Part shown: piece after piece, positions 49,850 through 61,794 of the stretch
How positions within the stretch are numbered: position 1 is the stretch's first letter
How the letters are laid out: each line of letters starts with the position of its first letter
Origin: Verticillium longisporum
Taxonomy: Eukaryota > Ascomycota > Sordariomycetes > Glomerellales > Plectosphaerellaceae
Direction: 5' to 3'
DNA: 64,000 nt
Assembly: GCA_019188255.1 (NCBI GenBank)
Contig: JAETXT010000005.1
Span: 5,332,001-5,396,000 of the forward strand
Made by a program: the position numbers and the translations under genes
Notes under the pieces: generated by a model
What the model was told of the DNA's origin: nothing
What the model saw: the letters and a program-made list of their open reading frames with translations, nothing else
Databases searched by the model: none

Positions 49850-52504
49850 ATGAGTCGTCCGTATCTTGCTGTCCTCCTTTCCGCCCTTGCGGCGTCGGTT
49901 TCTGCGCAGTATGAAGGTTGGACGGAAAACCAGGTCAATGCCTCTTTGTGTCTATGGGGCCAACCTAGAGGTGGGGTTACTCTGCCTTCTTGGCCGGAAC
50001 AGCGGACAGCCTGATGCTGACCCATGGCGTTTAGCTGCTGTCATTAGAGACACGGTCTACCTAGACGGTGGCCTGATGATATGGTCGCAAGGCCTCTCCA
50101 ACGGCGAATATGGCCCCTTGGACTCTGTCAGTCAGTCGCCCTGGCCACCGTCCAGCTATCTGGATGAATACTGATAACTCAGACAACCCGATGGGCCTTA
50201 TGTTCACCTTCAACTTCAGCCAGCCGTTCAGTACCTCTGACAACCTGACGGCCTTTCTCGACCCACTTTCCAAGGCTCGCGGAGGCTTCGGCTCTAATGC
50301 TCGAGGCGAATCCCCCAACTTTTTCGATGGCGCCTTGCTGGGAAACGACGCCGAAGTCACCCTGTTCGGTGGCCTGGTCAAGAAGGCAGAGCTCGACAAG
50401 GCACCAGCGGAAGACGAGGTGCTCACGTACCAGCGTTATCAGTATGGTCCGGAACGGGGCAACTTCAGACCAAACTTTGTCACAAACGAGCTCGACGGCG
50501 TCTCGCGGTACATCACCGACGGAGGCGCCGCCAGTGCGCCATCTGAGAACAAGGCTTGGTACTTTGGCGGAATGAGGGGCCCAGAATGGGGGCCGGTCTT
50601 CCAGAGGAGCGCCAATATGTCAGAGAATGCGGCGAATGTGTCGCATACACTGATTACGCTGGACATGAAGGACCAGTTGACGCCCGTCTGGACGAATACG
50701 ACGCTGCCAGAGACCATCCAGGGACGGGCCAACCCTGAGGTTGTCTGGGTCCCGGTTGGTGAACAGGGCATTTTGGTGGTCATCGGAGGCGTCACTTATC
50801 CTGACTGGGTGTCGCCCACGCGGAGGTCGGAGAACGCGGCGCAGAGTGTGAGTTCTTCGCCATGGGTCCGAATGATGGCAGGACAAAAGCTGACACCCAC
50901 TCCAGAAGGAAGAGAGCGACAAGTTCATGCAGGACATTGACGTCTACGACATTGCCAGCGACGAGTGGTACAAGCAGCCGTCCGAGGGCGCACCGACTGC
51001 CAGCACGCGAGGTTGCGCCGTCCTCGCGTCCGCCCAGGACGCCTCCAGCCACAACATCTACTACTACGGCGGATATCCCGGTGTCGACCCTCGCGAAGAC
51101 TTTAGCGACGAGGTCTGGGTCCTCTCGCTGCCTTCCTTCACCTGGACCAGAGTCACCGAGATGCGGTTGGACTTTGCCAACACAGGCCACAGTTTTGCGC
51201 GGGTGGGACACAAATGCTTCAAGCCTTACCCCGATCAGATGTTGTCCTTTGGCGGCACGACTCAATTGACGGGGAATACTCCGGCGTGTCTGAGGCACAA
51301 CAGCATCATCCAGGCGTACAACCTTAGCAGTGCTGAATGGATGGACTCGTATGACCCGCGAGAATACGCCAGCTACACCGTGCCCAGTGCTGTGTTGGCT
51401 GTTATCGGAGGCAACCCTACAGGCTCGGCGACAGCTACCAGTCCAGCTGCGTCGGGAGGATGGGTCGACGATAAGCTGGCAGAAGTCTTCGACACCGAGT
51501 ACGACACGGACAAGATTCAGCAGTGGTTCCCTTACCCTGTCATCGAAGACAACACCCGGCCTAACATCCCCGACGATGGCAGTGGCGACAACGACGACAA
51601 CAACGGAGGCGGAGGCGGCGGCACTCCCAAATGGGTCGCGCCCGTGGTCGGTGTCATCGTCGGTCTCGTAGTCCTTACCGCGTTCGTCGTCGGCTTCTGC
51701 CTCTGCCGCAAGCACCGCCACATTCGCCGCGGCGACTACAGCGCGGCCAGCACGGACGAAAACGGCATGCGCATCCTCTCCTGGATGCGCGGCCAGCACA
51801 GCGTCGCCAAGGATCCGACCGTCACCACCGAGGAGACAAAGTCTAATCCAGACATGGCCGAAGCGCCGCGCTCCCCGCCTGTCGCCTTCGCCGCTGCCTC
51901 CGCTCCTGATCGTGATCGGCAAAGCCCCCACGCCGAGCTCCACGACGTCTTCATTGCCGAGCTCCCAGACACGTCGCGGCCGCCCGAACTGCACGACACG
52001 GGCCTCACACCGGTCGAGATCATCTCGAAGCACTCCCACTTTGCCGCCCCCGGCGCCCGCCCCTCAGGCAACCCGTCCTCCTACTACGGCTCCGTCTCCG
52101 GCAACGAGGAGTCCTCCATCTCCCGCTCCTCCGGCGTCCTCGGCGCCCAGTCCCGCGGCCAGTCTCCCTCCCCCGTGCCGCCGGGGCCGCCGTCCCCGCC
52201 CATAACCGGCAGCGGCGGGCGCCCCGGCGCACGGGCGAGCAACGTCTCCGGCCTCAGTGAGCCGGAAAAGAGCCACCTCAGACAGATCAGCGAAGCGACG
52301 GTCAGCTCGGCCACGTCGTCGGCGGAGAGGGTCCCGCAGGTTGCCAGGCCAGTCAAGGAGCCCGCGACGCCCACGAGCCCCGGGGCCATCAGTCCGCCGA
52401 CGGGGGGCCCGACGGAGGAGAGCGAGGACTACGTGTCGGCGAAGAGCCCGCTGCGCAGAAGCGTCTTCCAGGAGAGCGAGGATGATCTCGGGGGCAAGAG
52501 ATGA
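49850..52504 (+). CDS. Secreted/membrane kelch-repeat protein with one transmembrane segment
   Basis: Four exons, 49850-49970, 50035-50130, 50183-50847 and 50906-52504, give 826 residues. A signal peptide is clear (MSRPYLAVLLSALAASVSA). The extracellular part carries kelch/galactose-oxidase-like blades: RDTVYLDGGLMIW, GLMFTFNFSQPF, KAWYFGGMRGPEWG, IYYYGGYPGV and MLSFGGTTQL. A Gly/Asp linker precedes a transmembrane helix at about residues 536-558 (WVAPVVGVIVGLVVLTAFVV) with a CLCRKHRH stop-transfer. A long Ser/Pro-rich cytoplasmic tail follows. Intron 2 has two overlapping GTCAGT donors; only the second (50131) keeps the frame. This layout is common among fungal cell-wall-anchored kelch proteins; no substrate or enzymatic function can be assigned. 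Confidence 0.88.
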
Positions 52505-53266
52505 GGGGGGGATGGTGGGCTTTTATCCCGCCCTCAATGATGAGCACAAGCGGCATTCGAGTATCTAATTTTCTTTTGATGAGGATTCCTGTGTCTTGCA
52601 GATCTCTAGTTGAGAATACCGTCAGGGATATGTACATTGGAGTTTTTTTCTTTTGATGCAACATGTCCATTTCGAGTCAATGTGAATGCAGTGACCGCCT
52701 CTGTATTGCTCTAATACCTTCCCAGATCCGTGATTCCTGCAAGACATGACGTCCTTGGGTTTCTTGTGCTGAACCTCGCGTTGGGAAGCGTAGATGATGT
52801 GCGAACAGCCTGATGTCTCCTTTCATGCTGAAAACCCGACTTTCAGCGTGTTTCGCATTTGCGATCGTCATTTCTTTTGTCAAACCTCGCTGATTCCGAC
52901 CAGGATGGTCATGACATGATTTCGCCGTGGTCAATCACCTCCACTCGTTAATTTGGGGGAGAATAAATCTGCATACATTACCAATGCATCGTTGGTTGAT
53001 CGCAAAAGTCTATCCCTATCACATACACCGAGTCACCCTCGGTAAACGGCGCGCAACCAGGCCTGCGATCATGCAAACTCCAATAATCTGTAAAGCCGGT
53101 CGCCGCCCGCTTTGTACAAGTGGTATCATTTCAAGAGAACAGGAACAGAAAAACCAGTAGACCCTTTTTGTCGGCCCAACCACTGTGCCATCGATAACCT
53201 CGACAACAAGGAGACTTGGCACCATATCAACTCGAATGGCATTCAATACCAGTTGAGCTCATTTAG
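52505..53266. other. Convergent intergenic region, kelch gene to F-box-like gene
   Basis: 762 bp between two convergent stops, AT-richer than the genes. Nothing beyond presumed 3' untranslated sequence is seen. Confidence 0.45.
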
Positions 53267-54801
53267 TCAGTCGGCCTCATCCAAGAGCTGATCAAGGAAG
53301 GTGCCGGGATGAGGCTCACCGCAACAAGGACAGATGCTGATGCTGTCCTCATCCTCTTCATCATCGTCATTCCCATTCTTATCAGCGGGTGGTTCGATGG
53401 GATACCCACTGCTGCGGCAAAATTCCACCCACCTCCGCTCCCCGGAGTTGCGCGAGATTGGAACCCGCTTCCAGATGACCTTGTCCTCTCGATGAGAGGT
53501 CGGATGGCCTTCCTGAGCAGGAGCAGCAGGCATCGTGGGGATATGCGAGTGATGAGCGTCCAGGCCGGACCCGTCCAAGGCGTCAAAGTCGGTATCTTCG
53601 CTATCGCTAAGTTCATCATCGATCGGGACGGTGGATGCGCCCAGCGAGCCGACCCGAAGGGACTTGTAGGCGCGAATAACTCGAGCACAGATGGGATGGC
53701 CGCTGAGTGGAAGAACCCCTCGCTTAGTCTGCACATAGGCAGGCACTCCCGTCATGTAAAGACCCTCATCCCTTAGGAGACCAGTAAGCTCGGCGGAGGC
53801 CTTGACTCCGGGGTCGTCGATGGGGAGGCCAGTCACGTAGAGTTCGTTCAAAGAACATCCCAACTCATGTGAGGCCATGTTGTGCATGTCATTTCCAAAC
53901 GTGGGAAGTTTGTCGGCTGTAAAATTGACCAGGTCGATATGGAGAGACTCTAGGGCAGGTAGCAGGCGAGGCCTGATCTGCTTCCTGTCGTGCTTCGGGT
54001 CGAATGGGGGACGAAGCGCCGCGAGAAAGTCAACAATCTGCGACCACGAGTAGCAGCGGAAGCCGCCGCGAGCGTAGGTCTGCTCGTTGACGCGCATGTT
54101 GACTGGTAGTTGATGATCTTTCCTTAAGGACTGGTGATAGGTATGATGCAGGCGGTGACGACGTTTCTTGTCATCGTAGAATTGGGCAATGATGCGGAAC
54201 GTGACGCCTTTGATGCCCTTTCGATGGTTCAAGTCAAGCTCGGCAAAGTGACGGAGGGCCTCGGGGCTGGTGAATGTGAAGGAATTATGACCCCATAGAA
54301 TGCGGGTTCCTTCCGTGTGCATGGCTCTGCAGGTGGCGAGAAAATGAATGGCGATCTGGTTCCCGCGTGCCTTCTCTTCGGCGGTGACGGTGTCCGGCCT
54401 CAGCTTGGAGGGGGTCGAAAATCGAGAGGGGCGCGGTGAGTGCATACTTGAGTATGCGAAGCAGAACCTCAGTAGGCAGATATGGGTTCGTTGGGGCGGC
54501 AGCGAGAGAGCGGCGGCGGGTCATGCGACCCGAGTTTCCATGCTTCACGGCATGAATGTGAGCTGTGGCAATGGGCGACCATGTAATGCTGTTTTCTCTG
54601 AGCAGTCGCTTAAGCCTGAGGTTCTCATCGGCCAGTATGCGGTGCTTCTGGCGGAGAGGCTGGTTGTAATAAGCCTCAGCCGTGTCCTCCTTGTCCTGGG
54701 TCTCCCACGGATCGACATCCTAGGTTGAGTCAGCAAGTTGTGAGCACAAAGAGGTATGGGACAGAGCGGCAACATACCACGAAGTCCGAGTTACGTGTCA
54801 T
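53267..54801 (-). CDS. F-box-like domain protein with an N-terminal coiled coil; one frame break
   Basis: Exon 1 (54801-54778) codes MTRNSDFV. A 58-nt intron (GTATGT ... TTGCTGAC ... CCTAG) leads to exon 2 (54719-53267). Exon 2 starts with an acidic stretch and a leucine-rich coiled coil (ILADENLRLKRLLREN), followed by an F-box-like helix pair (NPYLPTEVLLRILKYAL) and the fungal block ARGNQIAIHFLATCRAMHTEG. The end has a CPCC motif and an acidic run. In the C/T run at 54404-54414 the frame changes between IFDP and SKLRPD. Loss of two bases from a CTCT context would give the DPLS usual in this family; one extra C also fits. Restored length is about 491 residues. Related fungal proteins are uncharacterised and may be SCF substrate adaptors. 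Confidence 0.75.
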
Positions 54802-55060
54802 GATGAATGGCCGGGGCGGCAAGGCCGGCGATGGTGAACGGTCGAGCTGCAATCGAGACGAGGGTTGGTAGCGCAGATCCTCCCCGAGAATGAGTGCTCC
54901 CAGATTGCCTCAGTCCGCTGATCGGTCAGGTGGATCGATCTTGACGACGTGAAACGGGAGGCAGGCGCGTCCCCAGGTACCCAGGTATCGAGGTAAGAGA
55001 GGGCCGAGAGAAATGATGTCGATTTAATGAGTGAAGGTACAGATGTGACTGCCTGTGGAA

Positions 55061-55099
55061 GCAGCAGCAACGGCAGCAGCAGTAGCAGCAGCAGCAGCC
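55061..55099. repeat. CAG-rich trinucleotide repeat
   Basis: Imperfect GCA/CAG units over about 39 bp, interrupted by AAC and TAG, in non-coding DNA. Confidence 0.8.
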
Positions 55100-55840
55100 A
55101 AGTTGCAGGGTGACACGAAGCAAGACCTCTCCGTCTTCAAATTGCACTGTGAAAGGCAGGCACGATGTCTCGTCGTGAGAAAGGGCGATGAGTCGATTGG
55201 CAGTCGTGAGACAAGGTGGATGATACGTAGATAAGAGGTACGTCCCTCAGTACGTCCCCCAAATCGTCTGCTACTCGGCAGCGTTGGCGACTGTCAGACT
55301 AGAAGGACCAAGGGCCGGAACGTTGTGGTAGCCCACACGTGCTGCCTGTGTGTTACAAGGAAGGCAGGCACCACGGGTAGATCCAGTTCAAACTCGTCGA
55401 AGGAGCAACCCGCTGTTGAGCAGGGACGGTTGATGACAAGACAAATGCAGCGATGTCGGTCCAGACCGAAAAAGATGACAGCGAGAACCGAAAACAGCGA
55501 TGGTGAGAAAATCGGGGTTGGGTGGATGTGGATTGTCGGAACGTTTCGGATCGTCAGTATGGGCAGTGGGCAGATGTCATGTCGAGGAGTCCTCCTAGGA
55601 AGATGCTAGAAGATGAGTTAGGAGCAGAGAGACGACCAGCATCAGGTGAAAAGCCTCAAAGCGGGCGGGCGGTGATGGCGAACGAAAGGCGGACACTGGG
55701 TGAAGCGTGTTTGACCGGCATCCGGCGTGTGGTGAGCAAGTGAGAGAGAGGGAAAGAGTGGAGGCAGGGGCGGCGCTGTGGCAGGATCACAGCAGAGTCA
55801 TGCCTTCTGACAAAGAAGGGGGCATCCTCGTGGAAAGAAA

Positions 55841-55880
<40 letters not shown>
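55841..55880. repeat. GAGCAC hexanucleotide array
   Basis: Nearly seven perfect GAGCAC units (40 bp). The hexamer keeps frames open as Ser-Thr or Arg-Ala dipeptides, which explains the odd open frames here. Confidence 0.9.
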
Positions 55881-56921
55881 GTCCGACTCAAAGCAGCAGC
55901 CCGCATTTTGCTCACAGACAACCAACACGGCGGATGGGAGGGCACAGGTCAGTGCTCCAGCCGTTGTTAGTGCTCACTGGCGCTGGGGATGCCCATTCTC
56001 TAACAGCCACCAAACCGATGGCGCCGGGCCTTTGATGTGATATCCGAGCGAGGTTTGGGCCAGCGATGACGCTAAGAGGTCGTCGGGTCGGCACACAGGC
56101 GGCAGCAGCAGTAGGCCGCGTCAAGCTTCCTTTGCTTCCTTTGCTGCCCACGTCCGTCTGCAGTGAGCAAGGGAAAAGCGACAGACGTGTAAGGGCGCCT
56201 GGGGAACATGATGGCCGGTGGAATACGGCGAAGGCATGTATGCCCAGGTACGTAGGCCCCCGAAGGGTGACTGACAGGTCGTCGCTCGCCGATGACTGGC
56301 GATGACCTGGTAAGCATGATGCGATGCAACGTAAAGCAGTACAGGATGGGGAGCCGGCGGGATCCAGGAGCTTTGCTTCCGTTTGGGCTGGATGGGTGGG
56401 GGAGGGGCAGGCGGAAGACTGATTGATGCGCAGCAGCCAGCCGATGCCCGCCCACTTGCCATTCCGGCCCCAACCATGTTAGGCAGGCAGCGACAGGATA
56501 CCAGGGTGAAGGAGACCCGGCAGCGATGCGAAGGCATCGAAAACCCCGTCGCGCCACAGCTGGCCAGGCTTGCCAGGCTAACAACCTACCTAACTGTGGT
56601 TCAGTCTTCATTCGTTCTTCTCCTGGACGCGGACGATCGAAACAAAATGCGAAGATCAAAGGACATCGAATCCGCTCCATCTCCAGTGTTTGTTTGGACA
56701 AACCGCACCAATTGGCCATGTGCACCCAGCCTGTCTGTGCTTCTCGACCATGTTTGCCTTGACGTCATTCATCATCAGCTGTCTGCATCGTGCCCCTCCA
56801 TCACTGTCTCAACACACAAATCGATGATGAAATTCCACCCAACTGAGAGAGCAATAGCCACGCAAGTCTCGTCATAGCTCGGGTACCTCCATGTGCTGGT
56901 ACAACTGGGGGCGTCTCGTCG

Positions 56922-56928
56922 TATATAG
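56922..56928 (+). promoter_or_regulatory. Candidate TATA box of BLI-3
   Basis: TATATAG at about 105 bp before the BLI-3 ATG, a reasonable distance for a TATA-driven, inducible fungal promoter. Confidence 0.45.
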
Positions 56929-57027
56929 AGGACATTTTGTCTCTTCGAATGAATGCCTTCAGCCATGTTCCAGTCCTCCTACACATAACAAACTCTTGGC
57001 GCTGTCACACCACAGATCCCCATCACC

Positions 57028-57713
57028 ATGTCCAACCAGCAATTCTCCAACGCCGACACGGGCAATCGCCCTGCCGACCCTTACAAGGATGCCAACCAGG
57101 ACGAGGTGTCCCTTCAAACCAAGATTGAGGACTTGACCCAGTTCATCAATGCCACCAAGTTCGCCATGATGACCACACGTGATGCCTCGTCTGGCAACCT
57201 CGTTTCGCGCGCCATGGCACTGGCCGCCTCTGTACGTAGAGGCCTCTCAACTCCTCTAGTAACCCTACTGACCAGACACAGGAGGTGGGCGGTATTGATC
57301 TTCTCTTCCACACCAACACCGAGTCCAACAAGACGGACGAGATCAAGAGCGATCCTCACGTCAACATCTCTTTCATCAACAGCTCAGGCGACTGGGCGTC
57401 CGTCTCGGGTGTTTCCGAAGTGGTCACCGACCGTAGTCTTGTCAAGAAGCACTACAGCTCCGAACTCAAGGCGTGGCTGGGCGACCTTGGCGATGGCAAG
57501 CACGACGGCTCGGAGAATGACCCCCGCATCGGCATCATCCGTGTCAAGACCAACACCATCACGTACGCCGTCTCCCACAAGACGCTTGTCGGCAAGCTGG
57601 CGCAGGTGGCCGAGGGTATCGTCACCGGCAGCGCAGCTCAGGTCAACAAGCTCAGGGAGATTTCGTCGCACGACATTGAAAAGTGGAGGGCCTCGCAGTC
57701 CCTGGCGCAGTAA
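57028..57713 (+). CDS. bli-3: BLI-3-like FMN-binding split-barrel protein (general stress protein 26 family)
   Basis: Two exons, 57028-57231 and 57282-57713, joined by a 50-nt intron (GTACGT ... CTACTGACC ... CACAG), encode 211 residues. The sequence shows the pyridoxamine-phosphate-oxidase-like fold: KFAMMTTRDASSGNLVSRAM, GGIDLLFHTNTESNKTDEI, DPHVNISFINSSGDWASVSG and the HYSSELKAWLGD block. In Neurospora the homologue is blue-light induced; the bacterial relatives bind flavins and respond to stress. Its biochemical substrate is unknown. A TATA-like element lies upstream. The stop is 127 bp from the convergent DPH5 stop. Confidence 0.92.
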
Positions 57714-57840
57714 TGGACAGCAGCAGCGCGGCCGATGGATCGAGATTTATGCCCTGTACAATAAATAGCCCTCCCTCCCATCATCAGATGGCCATGAGAC
57801 CATGAACACACGATGAATTAATTTTATCGCTTTCAACATT

Positions 57841-58765
57841 CTACAGCTGCTTCCCGTACTCCTCGTTCCATATCCTGCTCCACGCCTCCTTGTCCACTGC
57901 GAACGCCTTGACGTAGTCGTGCTCGAGCTCGTGCGTCCTCCTGCCCAGCAACACCATGCTGTGCAGCGGCGCGCCCAGCAGCTCGTCCGTATCGCAGAGC
58001 TCCTTCAGCGTGCCGGCCACAAACTTCTCCGTCCGGCCGCCGACGCGCGCGGCACCAATGGCGAGGCTGTCGGGCCCGTAGGCGCCCTCGCCCTTCTCCT
58101 CCTCAATCTCGAGCATCTGGCGCGCGCACTGCCCGACGGTCATGTAGCGCGGCGGCTCGTAGACGAGGCGGCCGCGGATCATATTCTCGACGCTCTGCTC
58201 CTTGACCTTGATGTCGAGCAGCACGAGCGTGTGCAGGCCAATCTGGCGGTTCTCCTTGACGCGGTCGTAAATGACGCGGGCCGCCAGCTGTCGGTGAAGA
58301 AGACCAAGGACACGGTCTGGCCAATGTTGTAGAGCTGCTGGCCGGGGGCGCCGATCCCCGTCATGATGGACGCGTTGGGCACCGTGGCCACGGGGATCTC
58401 GAGCTCGCGCGCGCGCAGCTCTATGCCGGTGTGGGTTGTCGCGCCAAAGGGGTCGCCGACGACGAGGAAGGCGACGTCTTCGGTCTGGGCGTCGCGGAGA
58501 ATCTCGTCGCTGTTCGACTCGACCATGTCGCGGTCGGCGACGACGATGGGGCGTCCATAGTAGGCTTCCTGTTCATCTGTTCAGCGGTGGTTGGAGGGGT
58601 GGGTGGTTGCATCGGGATGGGGGCACGCACGAGGATGGTTTGGTCGACGAGGAGGATGCTGGTATAAGCCTCGAGGTAGACGCGCGAGGCTTTCTTGACG
58701 ACTTCGAGACCCTTGACGGTGATGTCGGTCTCATCGGAGAGTCCGAGGCCCACGAGGTAGAGCAT
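57841..58765 (-). CDS. DPH5: Diphthine methyl ester synthase, with a frame break
   Basis: Exons 58765-58631 and 58568-57841, with a 62-nt intron (GTGCGT ... GAACAG). The SAM-dependent enzyme methylates the ACP-modified His of eEF2 during diphthamide synthesis. Motifs: [75 protein letters not shown], then [14 protein letters not shown] and [18 protein letters not shown]. Between WRPASF and the next conserved block the frame slips. One missing T in the run at 58269-58271 (A on the plus strand) restores the family [11 protein letters not shown] and a length of 287 residues, the usual size. No intron can explain it, since the flanking conserved residues abut. Confidence 0.93.
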
Positions 58766-59116
58766 GATGGGCTAGGGTGATGCTGCACGGAGTAGTTCGA
58801 GATCGAGGTTTGATTCTCAAAGTCACACAGCTGGGTCCGGCGCAAAAGTTTTGGCGGGGTAAAAGTGAAGAAGTCACTGGAGGGGTGAAATGTCTGGTGG
58901 AGGCCGCTGCCCCACCATCAACCCCTGTCCAGGTACCTAGGTATCTACCCTGTCGATTTGCTGTCTCGATCGAAGCACATGATGGACGAACAATCATTCA
59001 ACACCAATTCATTCACGGAGTATTTGCGATATCCTGATTCAGCATCCCAAGCTTGCCTTTCACACTTTCCCACGATACCGACAAGAAGACAATCTATCAC
59101 CTCCACCACCGAATGA
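58766..59116. other. Short intergenic region between DPH5 and the HET gene
   Basis: 350 bp containing the DPH5 promoter (minus strand) and the 3' end of the HET gene. A copy of the AGGTACCTAGGTA motif lies at 58931-58949. Confidence 0.5.
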
Positions 59117-60963
59117 TCAGAGCAAGGTGTACTTCTCCGTCTTGAAGGTGCCATCATTGACATCGTCCACCGTCTTCTGATGCGCCTTCGATTCCTCTGG
59201 GGAGAAATGCAAGAAACACCCGCTGATCAACTCGAGCTTGTCGCCAACCGCCCTGTTGATGAGCACTGACTCGGCTGTGCAACCCTTAAACGAAATCAAA
59301 AGGTCCCCCGGCCGAGCATCGCACACCCTCTCTGCATATCCGATGACTGCCCCCTCGTGACGAAGAGGCGCGCATCGGCGAGGAACCTCACAAGCTTCAG
59401 CGAATATTTGTTCCAGAACTTCCGGTCCTCCTCGGGCACGTGTCCAGCCATGATCTTGTCATGCAAGTCTGCGAGGTCATCCTTGGTGAAGTCCGTCTTG
59501 GCGCCGCCCGTGAAGCACCAAAAGAATGACTCGACGAACTCGCGTCGACGCTCTTCGGGCGTTTGACCAGGGCGCATCAGACTCACGCAGAGATTCTCGG
59601 CCTTGGCAAAGACGCCCTTGAGCACCTCGTAGATCTCGTCGTCGCCGATAGAATCTTTGGGGTTCTTCGGCATGTCAGTGTGTTCCTGACAGAGGATGAC
59701 GACATCGACAAGGTGGCCTTTGATTGTCAGAAAGTTGAGATCATCAGAGAAGGCGAGATCGTCAGAGTTGGGATCGAGGCGCGCTTTAGCAGGGGGCCGT
59801 GGAAGAAAGTCGAGGGAGCGGTTCATCCACTGTCCGGCCCAGATGTGTGTCCAGTTGACTGTCCAGGACGGGAGACCCTCGTCCCTGCTCCAGTGATCGC
59901 ACATGCGGAGAAAGTTGAGGTTCAAGGATTGCAAGATGGAGTCTTTGGCAATTTCCTTGTACAGTCGCACGACATGTTTGCGGTAGTCGACATCGACGGG
60001 CATGCTGTCCTTGCCACAAATGCCCATGAGCGAGTACACCATATCGCGGGGGTCAGTGGCTTCTCGGCCCCTGGTCGTCTGCAAGAGTTCGAGCAAATCG
60101 TTGGAAAAGTCACCGGCTACCGACTTTTCACGACAAAACTCCATGGCACGGATACCAAAGAGGTCCCAGATACGACGGGTCCCGCCGAACAAGAGGTTCG
60201 CCCTCGGGTCTTGTCCAAAACACCGCATCCCCTCGGCCGCCTCAGAGAGCGAGTTCCAGCCAATCTCATGGGTTGCACACTTGACGGTGATCTCTCGGGA
60301 AAGAGATATCTCCTGGATGACCCACTGGCGACGAAAGTAGGACCGGTCACTCAGCTTCGTCAGCGAGAAGAGTGCGTACTCGGAGTGCCGCTTGATGACG
60401 TCCGGGTACTTGGCCGACCCCTCCTTGCCGATCTCCAGAGCGAGGGCAAAGGCACCAGCGACATCGAGAGCCTGTGTGCCGATGCCGTCCTCCTCCTCGT
60501 TCTCCATGCCGATCCAAGCGACAACTCGTGTGCCCTGTTTGTAGATGTTCCCCATCAACCTGACCTGTGCATTCTTCTCAATGACATTCCGCTGGTCGAT
60601 ACAGATGGAATCGATCCAGACAGTTCTCGCCCTATCAGGGTACCTCAGATGCTTCAGCGCAGTCTCGACATTGGACGTCACGAGGAACCGGTCGTCATTC
60701 ACCACCAGCGGCTGGGTGAAGCTTGCACCCTTCCACGTGTATGAAAGAGTCTCAAACTCGCCGGACCTGTCGATAAAGTACCGCTCCAACGTGCATTGCA
60801 ACTCGTCGGCGAAGGCACCAGGGAGAATGGTCAGCAAGCGGATGGCATGGAGACCTTGAATCCTGGGAAGTGCCTCGAGTGTTTCGACGTAATTCGTAGT
60901 CTTGAACCCGTCAAGAACGGGGATGCCGTTGAACTTGGGAAGGGGGACTAGTGGCGTCGCCAT
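59117..60963 (-). CDS. HET-domain (heterokaryon incompatibility) protein, with a frame break
   Basis: No intron; about 615 residues once the frame is restored. HET-domain blocks are intact: FETLSYTWKG, RTVWIDSICIDQRN, QVRLMGNIYKQGTRVVAWIG and YFRRQWVIQEISLS. The C-terminal part shows TDPRDMVYSLMGI and the common ending RPGDLLISFKG ... FLHF. The frame breaks after LFVTRG at the run of five C (plus strand) at 59350-59354; one further C would join the conserved C-terminus VIGYAERVCDARPGD. HET proteins trigger cell death on fusion of unlike strains, but most family members have no known role. No NACHT or other partner domain is attached, and no partner gene is seen nearby. Confidence 0.9.
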
Positions 60964-61794
60964 ACAGCCGCTTGCTCCAGGCTAGTTGAAGTGGGAGATT
61001 CGTGTGTCAAGACTCCGTTGCTGGTCGTTGCGTTGTGTGCCCAACGGCAGTGGTAACGCTGACGGTGAAAGCTTGGCTGCTCCCGCTGGCATGTGCAACG
61101 TGGTTGTGACACGACTTTAAGTAGACCATCCTCAATATATTCAACAAGCATCCTTGCGGCACAGCGCTCCAGGCGGCCAATGATGTGCAAAGTACTTCAG
61201 GGCGGCGGCATGGCGTGGTGGTTGTTACAATTGTGATCTCCCAGTTCAGCAGACCCCCTCGGACGAGGATGGGGCGGGGGTTGCAGACAGCTGGCGAGCA
61301 GGGGGGTAGGAAGGACACCGAGCTTCCATTGGGACATGGTTCGTTGTGGCGCAATCCTTCGATGTCCTCCTGCAATGACTGTTGTCCAGAGCATTCATCA
61401 CCTTTGAGAAGATCACAGCGAGAGGCTGCAATCATTGGCTTGGTTAACAAATGTTTTTTTTGCACGCGCTACACGGGCACCTTGTCTTGCCCACCCCGCG
61501 ATATATGTAGGAAGGAAAAGTAGGAGCTTATCGGATTCATCCGCCCAGTGGGGGCAGTAGTAACAAGCTTGCACCCAAATCAGGTGTCGCATCCCTGTCA
61601 ACATTCTCGTTCTGATGGAGCAAGCTTCCACTTGCAACAAAGGTAGGTAGTCGGAGCTCGACTTTTACATCACCACCATTCACACCATCAAGCAAATACG
61701 AAGACAAGATCCGCCACCGACCCTGCGAGTCCGCCGAAACATTGATCAAACACGCGCGAACCGAGTCATCTCCCCTCTCGAAAACACCACCACC
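60964..61794. other. Divergent intergenic region, HET gene to SNU23
   Basis: 831 bp between two outward-facing starts. The last 100 bp before SNU23 is rich in A and C, typical of a leader. No element is named with confidence. Confidence 0.45.

Larger units (their letters stand above)
54802..56921. other. Divergent intergenic region, F-box-like gene to BLI-3
   Basis: About 2.1 kb without a supported gene. It contains CAG-rich and GAGCAC simple repeats, AGGTACC-type motifs near 54971, and the promoters of two divergent genes. Two GATC tetramers at 56635 and 56654 lie about 390 bp before the BLI-3 start. Confidence 0.45.
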
